Part shown: in pieces, positions 35,569 through 44,927 of the stretch | How positions within the stretch are numbered: the first letter of the stretch is position 1 | Layout of the letters: every line of letters starts with the position of its first letter | Source: JAKLIX01 sp964605655 | GTDB taxonomy: Bacteria; Bacteroidota; Bacteroidia; Bacteroidales; CAIXZF01 | DNA length: 64,000 nucleotides | Assembly (NCBI GenBank): GCA_964605655.1 | Contig: CAZSDK010000007.1 | Location: forward strand, 1 to 64,000 | Direction of reading: 5' to 3' | Notes under the pieces: generated by a model | The model's input: only the letters and a program-made list of their open reading frames with translations | Databases searched by the model: none | Told to the model about the DNA's origin: nothing | Position numbers and translations under genes: made by a program

Positions 35569-36222
35569 ATGAAGATCGTTCAACACCTGGTAAAAAAAGA
35601 TATCTTGCTCGAATGGAAGCAGAAGTATGCCATCAACGGTATTCTCCTGTATATCGTCTCCACTATCTTTTTATGTTCCCTTGCTTTTGAAGGACTGCTG
35701 GAACCACGCACCTGGAACGCCCTGTTCTGGGTAGTGCTGTTGTTTGCCGCGGTGAACGCCATCTCCAAAAGCTTTGTACAGGAAAGTCCGGGCCGGCAGA
35801 TCTACTACTATTCCCTGGCCCGTCCGCAGGATATCATCCTGGCTAAGATCATTTACAACATCCTGTTAATGATCGTATTATCCATCCTGTTCTTTGTCAT
35901 CTTCACGCTTTTTCTCGGAAACTTCGTCAGCAACCCCGGCTTGTTCTTTCTTTCATTCCTCATCGGAAGCGCCGGCCTGGCTTCGCTGTTCACCATGATC
36001 TCAGCCATTGCCTCCCGCACCAGCAACAACTTCTCCCTCATGGCGATACTCGGGTTTCCCATCATCCTGCCCCTGCTCCTGCTGCTTATCAAGATCTCGA
36101 GGATTGCACTCAACACTTCGGGATGGGAAGGGACAGGCGGGCTGATCTTTGCCATGGCAGGCATCAATGTGGTCATCATTGTGCTGTCTTACCTGCTTTT
36201 TCCCTACCTCTGGAGAGATTAA
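35569..36222 (+). CDS. ccmB: Heme exporter subunit CcmB
   Basis: A 217-residue inner-membrane protein with six predicted TM helices and the CcmB signature near the N-terminus (KKDILLEWKQKYAINGILLY, then LFWVVLLFAAVNAISKSF and YYYSLARPQDIILAK). With CcmA (not in the window) it forms the ABC part of system I cytochrome c maturation, releasing holo-CcmE. ATG at 35569 is used; the frame is open to a TTG at 35560. Confidence 0.92.
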   Translation: MKIVQHLVKKDILLEWKQKYAINGILLYIVSTIFLCSLAFEGLLEPRTWNALFWVVLLFAAVNAISKSFVQESPGRQIYYYSLARPQDIILAKIIYNILLMIVLSILFFVIFTLFLGNFVSNPGLFFLSFLIGSAGLASLFTMISAIASRTSNNFSLMAILGFPIILPLLLLLIKISRIALNTSGWEGTGGLIFAMAGINVVIIVLSYLLFPYLWRD

Positions 36223-36254
36223 GGCAAAGAGTACCTGAATCCTGAAAATCTTTT

Positions 36255-36262
36255 TACCTTTG
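36255..36262 (+). promoter_or_regulatory. possible -7 element for ccmC
   Basis: TACCTTTG fits TAnnTTTG and lies 17 bases before the ccmC ATG. There is no -33 TTG. Confidence 0.35.
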
Positions 36263-36279
36263 CACCCCAATTTCAAGGT

Positions 36280-36966
36280 ATGGATCCCTTTGTCAAGCTA
36301 TTAAAAACGCACTGGTGGAAAGCGCTGGGAGTGCTTCTGCTGACCTATGTGATCATAGCCGGCTTCCTGATCCCTGTGCCACCCCTGGGCATCATCAGGG
36401 AAAGCATCCGTAACCTGTTCTTTCATGTGTGCATGTGGTTCAGCATGATCTTCTATTTCGGGACCTCCATGGTATACAGCATCAAGTTCCTTTCATCCTT
36501 CAGGGAAGAATACGATGATGTCGCCAACGAGGCCTCCCATGTGGGTTTGCTGTTTGGTGCCATGGGTATTGTCACCGGAATGATCTGGGCCAACTTTACC
36601 TGGGGAAAACCCTGGGTGAACGACCCCCAGCTGAACGGTGCCGCCGTTTGTATGCTCGTTTACCTGGCCTACAGGGTATTAAGAAATTCACTCGATGAAT
36701 CTCATAAAAGAGCCACTGTATCAGCCGTTTACAACATATTCGCCTTCGTCATCCTCATCATCTTTCTCTTTATCCTGCCGCGTACTGCCGAAGGGTCGCT
36801 TCACCCCGGAAAAGGAGGCGATGAATCGATGACGGTAAAAGGCCTCGACAATACCATGAGGCTGGTTTTCTACCCGGCTATCATCGGATGGATCCTTCTG
36901 GGAGGTTGGATATTGAACCTCAGGCTGAGAATAAGAAAAGTTAAGAATCATCTGCTATCAAGCTGA
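36280..36966 (+). CDS. ccmC: Heme delivery protein CcmC
   Basis: A 228-residue CcmC/CcsA-type protein with six TM helices and the Trp-rich periplasmic heme-handling loop (MIWANFTWGKPWVNDPQ, about 106-122). CcmC loads heme onto CcmE. A conserved His lies in NLFFHVCMW and others in TM loops. Separated from ccmB by 57 bases. Confidence 0.93.
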   Translation: MDPFVKLLKTHWWKALGVLLLTYVIIAGFLIPVPPLGIIRESIRNLFFHVCMWFSMIFYFGTSMVYSIKFLSSFREEYDDVANEASHVGLLFGAMGIVTGMIWANFTWGKPWVNDPQLNGAAVCMLVYLAYRVLRNSLDESHKRATVSAVYNIFAFVILIIFLFILPRTAEGSLHPGKGGDESMTVKGLDNTMRLVFYPAIIGWILLGGWILNLRLRIRKVKNHLLSS

Positions 36967-36972
36967 CATATC

Positions 36973-37110
36973 ATGGAAAAGGAAAGTTTAATGTTTGTCG
37001 TGATCACCGTCCTACTGGTCATTTTTACAGGTATCGTCGTGTACCTGGCCACCATGGACCGGCGTATCCGCAGAATGGAGAAAGAACTGAAGAACAGGGA
37101 AAGAAAATAA
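36973..37110 (+). CDS. ccmD: CcmD-like small membrane protein
   Basis: A 45-residue ORF with one TM helix (about 7-27, FVVITVLLVIFTGIVVYLA) followed by a charged tail rich in Arg, Glu and Lys (RRIRRMEKELKNRERK). This size, topology and position between ccmC and ccmE match CcmD, which stabilises the CcmABCE complex. The start is six bases after the ccmC stop, and its stop is one base before the ccmE ATG. It is too short for most gene finders and easily missed. Confidence 0.7.
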   Translation: MEKESLMFVVITVLLVIFTGIVVYLATMDRRIRRMEKELKNRERK

Positions 37111-37111
37111 C

Positions 37112-37543
37112 ATGAAAACAACTGTCATCCTGATCATCCTCGTCATTGCCGTGATCCTCGGCGTGATCATCAGCACCTTTACCAATACCAGCACCTATTC
37201 CGATTTCGCCGAAGCGAGGAAATATACCGGAAAAGAATTTCATATCATCGGCAAACTCGACACCACCGAACCCATCATCTACGACACCAAGGTGAATGCC
37301 AACCAGTTTACTTTCTATATGACCGACAACAAAGGTGAAAAGAGAAGGGTGGTTTACAACAACAACAAACCTCAGGACTTCGAAAAATCAGAACAGGTGG
37401 TGGTGGTCGGCAAGATCGAAGGCAATGACTTTAAGGCCAGCAGCTTACTGCTCAAATGTCCTTCCAAATACAACAAGCAAAACAAACCGGCCTCGTTCGG
37501 TGATACTGAATTCAAAGGCGGGCAGGCACCTGCTGCCCAATAA
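37112..37543 (+). CDS. ccmE: Cytochrome c maturation protein CcmE, CxxxY variant
   Basis: A 143-residue heme chaperone: one N-terminal TM helix (4-23) and an OB-fold periplasmic domain. In typical CcmE a His in HxxxY binds heme covalently; here the aligned residue is Cys116 in CPSKY (Tyr120), the CxxxY type known from archaea and some sulfate reducers. A full-length domain follows, so the change is not a truncation. It is directly after ccmD. CcmF, CcmG and CcmH are absent from this stretch. Confidence 0.9.
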   Translation: MKTTVILIILVIAVILGVIISTFTNTSTYSDFAEARKYTGKEFHIIGKLDTTEPIIYDTKVNANQFTFYMTDNKGEKRRVVYNNNKPQDFEKSEQVVVVGKIEGNDFKASSLLLKCPSKYNKQNKPASFGDTEFKGGQAPAAQ

Positions 37544-37571
37544 AACTTAAAACCCGGGTAATTTTTTCCCC

Positions 37572-39962
37572 ATGTGGACCCTACTTGTAAGATTTATCCT
37601 TCGTAACCGCCTCGGTATCCTCATTGCCATCGGGCTGATTACGATTGGTATGGGATATATGGCCACCAAGGTGGAATTGTCATATGAGATGGCCAGGGTG
37701 TTGCCTCAGACCGATTCGACGAGCATCAAGTACGAGCAGTTCAAGAAGCAGTTCGGAGAGGACGGGAGCGTTTTATTTATCGGAATACAGGATCCCAGGC
37801 TGTTTTCCCTGAAATTCTTCAACGACTGGTACGATCTGACTTACCAACTCAGGGAACAGGACGGGATAGAAGAGGTCGTCAGCATCACCAGGCTCTACCA
37901 ACTGGTTCGCAACGACAGCACCCATAAATTCGATTTCAAGCCCGTCATCGACCGGAAACCTGTCAACCAGACAGAACTCGACAGCATTAAAAGAAAAATT
38001 TATTCCCTTCCCTTCTATGAAGGGCTGGTCTTCAATAAAGAGACCCATGCCACCCTGATGGCGGTGACCCTCGACAAGACCAAACTGAATTCCAAGAGCC
38101 GGGTAGGACTGATCCAGTCGATCAAAGAAAAGACGGATGCCTTTGCAAAAGCCAACCAGGTGACGGTCCATTATTCCGGGCTGCCCTACATCAGGACGCA
38201 GGTGTCGCAGAAAGTGCAGCATGAGCTGATCATCTTTGTGCTGCTGGCGCTGGTCGTCGCTTCCCTGGTGCTGTTCTTCTTCTTCAGGTCTTTCAAAGCC
38301 GTGATCTTCCCCATGTTCATCGTGCTGATCGCCCTGATCTGGGCTATGGGAATCATCGCCTTGTTCGGATACAAGATCACCATTCTCACCGGCATCATCC
38401 CCCCTTTGATGATCATCATCGTAGTGGAGAACTGCATCTTCCTTCTCAACAAATTCCATTACGAATACAAGAGCCACCGCAACAAGGTAAAGGCATTATC
38501 CAGGATCGTTCAGAGGGTAGGCTACGCCACACTGATGACCAACCTGGCAACTGCCACGGGGTTTGCCTCTTTTATTGAGACCCGTAACAAGCTGCTGGTG
38601 GAGTTCGGCATTGTGTCTTCCCTCAACATCATGGTGGTCTTTATTCTCACCCTTTTCCTCATCCCTATCTTTTTCAGTTATCTTGACCCACCCAAGACAA
38701 GACACACCCGTCACCTGGAAAACAAATACACCCTCGGGATTCTTGAAAAAGTGGTCACCCTCGTACAGCACCGCCGCCGCCCTATTTATGTGATCTCTCT
38801 CCTGGTGACCGTCGTAGGCATCGTGGGAGTGCTCAAACTTAAAACCTCAGGAAATGTAGTGGATGACGTACCAAAACGGGACCCTCTGTATGTCGACCTG
38901 ATGTTCTTTGAAAAACAATTCAAGGGTATCCTTCCTTTCGAGATCAGCATCGACACCCAAAAGAAGAAAGGGGTGCTTCAGCTTAGCACCATACAGAAAA
39001 TCAATGATCTGCAGGACACACTTAGCAAGTACCCCGAATTTTCCCAGCCCTTGTCCGTAGCAGAGGTGGTCAAGTTCGCCAAGCAGGCCTATTATAATGG
39101 TAACGACAGCATGTACCTTCTCCCCAACAACCAGGAGAAGAACTTCATACTCAGTTATGTGCCTATTAAAAAGAACTCCAAAAAGACCCTGCTGAATTCT
39201 TTTATCGACACCAACCTGCAGATCACCCGTATCAGCGTTCAGATGGCCAACCTGGGCACCAATGAGATCCAGCGGATCAAAGACCGGCTGAAACCCGCCA
39301 TTGATTCCATTTTCCCAAAAGACAAATATAAGGTGGAGATGACAGGGACCAGCGTGGTATTCCTTCAGGGAACCAATTACCTGGTAAAGAACCTGATGAC
39401 TTCACTCATCCTGGCCATCATCACCATCGCCCTTCTGCTCGCTTTGCTGCTCAATTCCACCAAGATGGTGATCATCTCACTGATACCCAACCTATTACCA
39501 CAACTACTTACCGCAGCACTGATGGGATACCTGGGTATCTTCATCAAACCATCCACCATCCTCATTTTCAGCATTGCCCTTGGAATCTCAGTTGATAACG
39601 CCATACAGTATCTCTCGAGATACCGGCTCCACCTGCATCAGACCAACTGGAACATCAGGGAGTCAGTGGTGGCTGCCCTGAGGGAGACGGGTTACAGCAT
39701 GATCTATTCATCCACCGTTCTTTTCCTGGGTTTTGCCATGTTCTCGCTGAGTTCTTTCGGAGGCACCCAGGCCATGGGATTCCTGATATCCTTTACGTTG
39801 TTGGTGGCCGTACTTTCCAATCTCTTCCTGCTGCCGTCCCTGCTTCTATCGTTGGACAAGTTCACCACACGCGATTTCAACGAGCCCTTGCTGGATATAC
39901 TGGAAGAGGAAGGGGAAGATCCCGAATTGTCACCCCGGGAATTAAAGAATAAATCTTCCTAG
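37572..39962 (+). CDS. MMPL/RND-family membrane transporter
   Basis: The 796-residue protein has RND topology: TM1 near 15-30, a periplasmic domain, five TM helices (about 215-370), a second TM plus periplasmic domain (about 400-610) and a final five-helix bundle (610-760). SSD-like motifs are present (GISVDNAIQYLSRYR, ITILTGIIPPLMIIIVVENCIF). No adaptor or channel genes are adjacent, so export of lipids or other hydrophobic material is likely, as for MMPL/HpnN-like members. It starts 28 bases after ccmE and a functional link to ccm is not evident. Confidence 0.85.
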   Translation: MWTLLVRFILRNRLGILIAIGLITIGMGYMATKVELSYEMARVLPQTDSTSIKYEQFKKQFGEDGSVLFIGIQDPRLFSLKFFNDWYDLTYQLREQDGIEEVVSITRLYQLVRNDSTHKFDFKPVIDRKPVNQTELDSIKRKIYSLPFYEGLVFNKETHATLMAVTLDKTKLNSKSRVGLIQSIKEKTDAFAKANQVTVHYSGLPYIRTQVSQKVQHELIIFVLLALVVASLVLFFFFRSFKAVIFPMFIVLIALIWAMGIIALFGYKITILTGIIPPLMIIIVVENCIFLLNKFHYEYKSHRNKVKALSRIVQRVGYATLMTNLATATGFASFIETRNKLLVEFGIVSSLNIMVVFILTLFLIPIFFSYLDPPKTRHTRHLENKYTLGILEKVVTLVQHRRRPIYVISLLVTVVGIVGVLKLKTSGNVVDDVPKRDPLYVDLMFFEKQFKGILPFEISIDTQKKKGVLQLSTIQKINDLQDTLSKYPEFSQPLSVAEVVKFAKQAYYNGNDSMYLLPNNQEKNFILSYVPIKKNSKKTLLNSFIDTNLQITRISVQMANLGTNEIQRIKDRLKPAIDSIFPKDKYKVEMTGTSVVFLQGTNYLVKNLMTSLILAIITIALLLALLLNSTKMVIISLIPNLLPQLLTAALMGYLGIFIKPSTILIFSIALGISVDNAIQYLSRYRLHLHQTNWNIRESVVAALRETGYSMIYSSTVLFLGFAMFSLSSFGGTQAMGFLISFTLLVAVLSNLFLLPSLLLSLDKFTTRDFNEPLLDILEEEGEDPELSPRELKNKSS

Positions 39963-40027
39963 AACGCCGACTGCTGCCGGGTAACTTTATTTTTCTGTTA
40001 CGTATAACCCGGTGTTACCCCAATGCT

Positions 40028-40894
40028 ATGAAAGGAATTATTTTAGCCGGAGGCGCCGGCACCAGGCTGCATCCCCTGACCCTGGCCGTGAGCAAGCAGC
40101 TGATGCCCATTTATGACAAACCTATGATCTATTACCCCCTGTCGGTGCTCCTGCAGGCAGGTATACGTGACATCCTGGTTATCAGCACTCCCCATGACCT
40201 GCCCCATTTTGAAAGGCTGCTGGGAGATGGTCGCCAGATAGGTTGTTCATTCCGGTATGAAGAACAGGCTGTCCCCAACGGGCTGGCCCAGGCCTTTGTC
40301 ATTGGCGAGTCATTTATTGGAAATGACAAAGCGGCGCTGATCCTTGGTGACAATATTTTTTATGGCACAGGTTTACAGGAGTTACTTCTGGCTAACAACG
40401 ATCCGGATGGAGGCGTGGTGTTTGCCTATCATGTGAACGATCCCCAGCGCTATGGAGTGGTGGAATTCGATAAAGACATGAATGCCATCTCCATAGAGGA
40501 GAAACCGGTCCAGCCTAAATCCAATTTTGCGGTCCCCGGACTCTATTTTTACGACAATTCTGTCATTGATATTGCGAAAAACATCCAGCCCAGCAAGAGG
40601 GGAGAATATGAGATCACCGATGTGAACCGGATCTACCTGGAGATGCATAAGCTGAAGGTGGGGATATTAAGCAGGGGTACCGCATGGCTCGACACGGGAA
40701 CCTTTAATTCATTACTACAGGCATCACAGTTTGTACAAGTTATTGAAGAACGGCAGGGCCTGAAGATCGGTTGTATTGAAGAGATTGCGTACCATATGGG
40801 TTTTATCACTGCCGATGAACTTATTAAGGCTGCTGAACCCCTGCGAAAAAGCGGCTATGGAGAATATCTGGTCAAACTCATTGAAAACCAATAA
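40028..40894 (+). CDS. rfbA: Glucose-1-phosphate thymidylyltransferase
   Basis: A 288-residue nucleotidyltransferase making dTDP-glucose from dTTP and Glc-1-P. Signature GAGTRLHPLT at the N-terminus, YDKPMIYYPLS, LGDNIFYG with the metal-binding Asp, EEKP and the C-terminal WLDTGTFNSLL. First step of dTDP-sugar (for example rhamnose) synthesis; rfbB, C and D are not here. The next gene begins two bases after its stop. Confidence 0.95.
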   Translation: MKGIILAGGAGTRLHPLTLAVSKQLMPIYDKPMIYYPLSVLLQAGIRDILVISTPHDLPHFERLLGDGRQIGCSFRYEEQAVPNGLAQAFVIGESFIGNDKAALILGDNIFYGTGLQELLLANNDPDGGVVFAYHVNDPQRYGVVEFDKDMNAISIEEKPVQPKSNFAVPGLYFYDNSVIDIAKNIQPSKRGEYEITDVNRIYLEMHKLKVGILSRGTAWLDTGTFNSLLQASQFVQVIEERQGLKIGCIEEIAYHMGFITADELIKAAEPLRKSGYGEYLVKLIENQ

Positions 40895-40896
40895 TA

Positions 40897-41886
40897 ATGG
40901 TCAATTTCAGCAACAACGAATACCGGCGTAAGATTCTGATCACCGGAGGGGCAGGATTCATTGGAAGTGCCCTGGCTGCCAAGCTCATCAGCGACCCGGA
41001 GAATTTTGTGGTGGTGGTCGATAACCTGGTCACCGGCTCCCTGAAGCGTCTACCCAGCTTCCCTAAAAACAACTGGAAGTTCATACGCTGTGATGTGAAC
41101 TATTATAACGACATCGCCGAGGTCATGCACCCCGTACCCTTCGATTATGTTTTTCACTATGCCGCTTTTGTCGGGGTTAAGAGGACTCAGGCACAACCGG
41201 TGAGAGTGCTACAGGACCTGCATGGGATTGAGAACATACTCAATCTGTGCAAGAATGCCGGGGTACGCAGGGTGTTCTTTGCCTCCTCCTCAGAAGTGTA
41301 TGGCGAGCCCATCAACTTGCCACAAAATGAATATACCACACCTCTCAATTCAAAGATCCCCTATGCCGTAGTGAAAAATGCAGGTGAAGCCTACCTGAGG
41401 TCCTACCACAAAGAATACGACCTGGATTATACCATCTTCAGGTTTTTCAATACTTATGGCCCAATGCAAGACAAGGATTTTGTTATGTCCCGTTTCCTTT
41501 ATCTTGCCATGATGAATGAACCCATCACCATCTATGGAGATGGTTCTCAAACCCGTACTTTTTTCCATATTGATGATAATATTGAATCGACGGTCAATGC
41601 CTTTTACAACGATTTGGTGGTGAATGATGTCATCAATATCGGGGGGGACAAGGAAATCAGCATGCTGGAACTTGCCAGTCTGATCAAGGAGATGACCGGT
41701 TCCACATCGGAAATTGTCTTCTTACCTCCATTGGAGGAGGGAGATATGGCAAGGCGCTATCCTGATACCACACAATTGAAGGCCTTGCTGCAAGATCATA
41801 AGACACTTTCGCTGAAAGAAGGGATACAGTCTATCATTGACAATCCTGATTTCCTGCTTCAACAGTTCTCACCTACGAACCAGTAA
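40897..41886 (+). CDS. NAD-dependent nucleotide-sugar epimerase/dehydratase
   Basis: A 329-residue extended SDR protein: Rossmann motif GGAGFIGSA, catalytic SSSEVYGEP (Ser) and Tyr/Lys in PYAVVKNAGE, with sugar-nucleotide motifs FNTYGPMQ and YGDGSQTRTFFHIDD. It could be a UDP-glucose 4-epimerase, UDP-glucuronate decarboxylase or dTDP-sugar enzyme; the sequence does not settle this. It starts directly after rfbA and probably acts in the same polysaccharide pathway. Confidence 0.85.
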   Translation: MVNFSNNEYRRKILITGGAGFIGSALAAKLISDPENFVVVVDNLVTGSLKRLPSFPKNNWKFIRCDVNYYNDIAEVMHPVPFDYVFHYAAFVGVKRTQAQPVRVLQDLHGIENILNLCKNAGVRRVFFASSSEVYGEPINLPQNEYTTPLNSKIPYAVVKNAGEAYLRSYHKEYDLDYTIFRFFNTYGPMQDKDFVMSRFLYLAMMNEPITIYGDGSQTRTFFHIDDNIESTVNAFYNDLVVNDVINIGGDKEISMLELASLIKEMTGSTSEIVFLPPLEEGDMARRYPDTTQLKALLQDHKTLSLKEGIQSIIDNPDFLLQQFSPTNQ

Positions 41887-41894
41887 AAGAGACT

Positions 41895-42869
41895 ATGCAT
41901 TCCGTTGCATACTTGCACGACAAGGTTAGGAATACGTTCGACGCCCTGAAGATTCACGGTCATCCGGCTGAACTCTATGAACCCATACAATACGGCCTTA
42001 CCATGGGGGGAAAACGAATCAGGCCCTTTCTGACCCTGTTAGCCTGCGACCTTTTTGAAGGAGACCCGGATGCTGCCATACCCGCAGCCATAGGACTGGA
42101 GATGTTCCACAACTTTACACTGGTGCATGATGATATCATGGACCATGCCCTGCTTAGAAGAGGACACCTGCCAGTGTATCTTAAGTGGGACACCAATACT
42201 GCCATCCTGGCCGGTGACACCATATTTACGCTGGCTTGTGAATATCTGAACAAAACCAGGCATGGAAAAACCGGGGAGATGATGTCTCTTTTTTACAGGA
42301 CCGCCAGAGAAGTATGTGAAGGACAGCAGATGGACCTGATCTTTGAAAAGAAACCCAGCGTTCAGATTGAGGAATACCTCAACATGATACGATTAAAAAC
42401 CGCCGTGCTGCTGGGATGTTGCCTGAAGACCGGCGGCCTGGTGGCCGGAGCCGGAGATGAGGACGCCGATCTCATCTACCAATACGGACAGAATCTGGGC
42501 ATGGCCTTTCAATTGCAGGACGATCTGCTGGATACTTTTGGTACGGAAGCGACCTTCGGTAAGAAGACCGGAGGAGATATCGTGACCAATAAAAAAACCT
42601 ACCTCTTTATCAAAGCATCAGAGCTTGCCAATGAAAGTCAGAGACAGGCATTGCTGGGTTATTACAGCACCACTGAAATGGATAATGAAGTTAAGATCGA
42701 GAGGGTTAAAACCTTGTTCACGGAACTCCACATCCAGCAATATCTGAAGGAGGAGATGGAGAAGTATTATCAAATTGCACAGGTTTCACTCAGCCAATTA
42801 TCACTGGGTCCCGATAAAAAAGAAATACTGCTGGCTTTTGGTGAGCAGTTGATGAACCGCACCTACTGA
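41895..42869 (+). CDS. Polyprenyl diphosphate synthase
   Basis: The 324 residues carry the first Asp-rich motif in LVHDDIMDHALLRRG and the second in QLQDDLLDTFG, with GGKRIRPF near the start. It condenses IPP with allylic diphosphates; residues before the first DDxxD are bulky, suggesting a short-chain product (FPP/GGPP), but chain length is not certain. It lies eight bases after the epimerase stop and its end overlaps the convergent ABC-F gene by seven bases. Confidence 0.9.
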   Translation: MHSVAYLHDKVRNTFDALKIHGHPAELYEPIQYGLTMGGKRIRPFLTLLACDLFEGDPDAAIPAAIGLEMFHNFTLVHDDIMDHALLRRGHLPVYLKWDTNTAILAGDTIFTLACEYLNKTRHGKTGEMMSLFYRTAREVCEGQQMDLIFEKKPSVQIEEYLNMIRLKTAVLLGCCLKTGGLVAGAGDEDADLIYQYGQNLGMAFQLQDDLLDTFGTEATFGKKTGGDIVTNKKTYLFIKASELANESQRQALLGYYSTTEMDNEVKIERVKTLFTELHIQQYLKEEMEKYYQIAQVSLSQLSLGPDKKEILLAFGEQLMNRTY

Positions 42870-44815
42870 TCCTGCTGATTATCAGCCTCCTTCAGCTGAA
42901 TATGTAACATTTCCCATTCTTCCATGGAAGCATCCAATTGTTTTCTCAGGTCCTCGTACTTTTGAAACAGCCCATGGTCATTCACGGCTTGAGGAAAACG
43001 GACCGGGTCTGAAAGCATCTCGTTGAGTTTTTGAATCTCACCCTCCATACGGCTGATCTCTTCCTCACAGCGACTTATCTGGTTTTCGATCTTTCTGACT
43101 TCCTTGTTTTGCTGCTTTTTCTTCAGGTAATTGATCTTATTACCGGAGTCAATGGTCTCTTTGGCAGCAGCCGTAGCTTTATTCTTTCTTTCAAGCTCAG
43201 ACAAAGACTTTAGTTTCCTGGATTCCAGAAAATCATAGATATCTCCCAGGTACTGTCTCACCTGTTGGTGACGGAATTCGAAGACCTTGTTGGTGAGTCC
43301 CTGCAAGAAATCCCTGTCATGGGACACGATGATCACGGTTCCCTTGAACTGCAGGATGGCATTTTTGAGAATGTCCTTGGAAGCCATGTCAAGGTGGTTG
43401 GTTGGCTCATCGAGGATGAGCAGGTTGGCCGGTGTGAGCAGCAGTCGGGCCAGGGCCAGCCTGGATTTCTCACCCCCCGAGAGTACCTTGACTTTCTTGT
43501 CGACAGTCTCTCCGCTGAAAAGAAACGACCCGAGAATGTTCCTGATCCTTGGTCTGATGTCGCCCACGGCGACTTCATCAATTGTCTGAAAAACAGTAAG
43601 TTCAGGATTTAACAACTCTGCCTGGTTCTGGGCAAAATAGCCGATGATCACCTGGTGACCCAGCTTGCACTGTCCCTGGTGGTCCAGCTCACCAACGATG
43701 ATACGGCTCAAGGTAGTTTTCCCCATGCCGTTTTTTCCGACAAAAGCGACGAAATCTCCCTGAATTATACTGAATTCCAAATCTTTAAGAACTAAATGAC
43801 TGCCATAGGATTTTGACAGATGCCTTGCTTCGACCACCACTTTACCTGAATGCGGAGCCGGAGGAAACTGAAAACGGATGGCAGAACGGTCCACCTCATC
43901 CACTTCAATGCGGTCCAGTTTCTCGAGGAGTTTTATCCTGCTTTGTACCTGACTGGCTTTATTGGCTTTATACCTGAATCTCTCAATAAACCTCTCAATC
44001 TGGGCGATCTGTCGCTGCTGGTTACCGAAAGCTGCCTGCTGCTGCTCCAGTTCCTCCTCCCTTTTGACTGCATAATCAGAATAAGACATGCGGTAGTCGT
44101 ATATCTTTCCAAGGGAGATCTCGATGGTCCTTTTGGTGACATTATCGAGGAATGCACGGTCATGAGAAACCAGGACCACAGCCCCCGGATAATCTTCAAG
44201 GAAGGTCTCCATCCATTGAATGGATTCGATGTCGAGGTGGTTGGTCGGCTCATCGAGGAGCAGCAGATCAGGTTTCCGCAGAAGAATCTTTGCCAGCTCC
44301 ACCCGCATCTGCCATCCTCCGCTGAATTCTCTCAGTGGCCGGGCAAAGTCGGAGGGTTCAAAGCCAAGTCCCGACAGCACCTGTTCTGCCTCGGCTTCCC
44401 TGGCATGGCCGCCCAGTATCTGGAAGCGTTCACTGGCTTCGTTCAGCCTGCTGATGAGCTTCAGGTATTCAGCGGAATGATAGTCGTGCCGGGCTGAGAT
44501 CTGGTCTGTAAGGTGATGTATGGTCTTTTCCAGTTCCAGTACTTCATGAAAAGCAGTCATGGCATGCTCCAGGACCGTTCCGACAGAGGTCAGCAGCATC
44601 TCCTGTTCCATAAAGCCCAGGGTAAGGGCATTGGGTTTGCTGACATACCCGGAGTCAGGGTTCATCATGGCTGCTATGATCCGAAGGATGGTGGTTTTAC
44701 CGGCTCCATTTTTCCCAACCAGACCAATACGGTCTTTTGGATTAATGATGAAACTGATATTATCGAACAGGGGAACCCCCGAGAACTGGACCGATACGTT
44801 GTTAATCCCTACCAT
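42863..44815 (-). CDS. ABC-F family ATPase (ribosome-associated type)
   Basis: The 650-residue protein has two ABC ATPase domains: Walker A GKNGAGKTT and GKNGMGKTT, signature LSGGEKSRLALARLLL in the second, and LLLDEPTNHLD in the first. The linker between them is charged and helical. A C-terminal coiled coil (about 560-650) is present. No TM segment, so it is a soluble ABC-F protein that works on ribosomes; the particular subfamily (Uup/EttA-like or antibiotic-resistance) is not decided. Confidence 0.93.
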   Translation of the reverse strand: MVGINNVSVQFSGVPLFDNISFIINPKDRIGLVGKNGAGKTTILRIIAAMMNPDSGYVSKPNALTLGFMEQEMLLTSVGTVLEHAMTAFHEVLELEKTIHHLTDQISARHDYHSAEYLKLISRLNEASERFQILGGHAREAEAEQVLSGLGFEPSDFARPLREFSGGWQMRVELAKILLRKPDLLLLDEPTNHLDIESIQWMETFLEDYPGAVVLVSHDRAFLDNVTKRTIEISLGKIYDYRMSYSDYAVKREEELEQQQAAFGNQQRQIAQIERFIERFRYKANKASQVQSRIKLLEKLDRIEVDEVDRSAIRFQFPPAPHSGKVVVEARHLSKSYGSHLVLKDLEFSIIQGDFVAFVGKNGMGKTTLSRIIVGELDHQGQCKLGHQVIIGYFAQNQAELLNPELTVFQTIDEVAVGDIRPRIRNILGSFLFSGETVDKKVKVLSGGEKSRLALARLLLTPANLLILDEPTNHLDMASKDILKNAILQFKGTVIIVSHDRDFLQGLTNKVFEFRHQQVRQYLGDIYDFLESRKLKSLSELERKNKATAAAKETIDSGNKINYLKKKQQNKEVRKIENQISRCEEEISRMEGEIQKLNEMLSDPVRFPQAVNDHGLFQKYEDLRKQLDASMEEWEMLHIQLKEADNQQDQ

Positions 44816-44831
44816 AATTTTAAGAACCGCG

Positions 44832-44839
44832 CAAAAATA
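44832..44839 (-). promoter_or_regulatory. possible -7 element for the ABC-F gene
   Basis: On the minus strand this reads TATTTTTG, matching TAnnTTTG, 16 bases upstream of the ABC-F ATG. No -33 TTG at usual spacing. Confidence 0.35.
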
Positions 44840-44872
44840 CTATTTTGGCCTGATCCGTAGTTGGTTTGGTCA

Positions 44873-44907
44873 AACAAAAAGGGGTGGCTTTTGCAAGTCA
44901 CCCCTTT
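44873..44907 (-). terminator. Rho-independent terminator after T9SS protein gene
   Basis: Inverted repeat AAAGGGGTG (44878-44886) with CACCCCTTT (44899-44907); on the minus strand it is followed by T residues. It ends the gene at 44928-45839. Confidence 0.85.
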
Positions 44908-44927
44908 CATGCAGAAGGAATTTCGTA

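Noticed and set aside
39977..40020. Inverted repeats between the MMPL gene and rfbA as a terminator
   Set aside because: Arms are short (six or seven bases), alternative pairings exist and there is no T-run after them.
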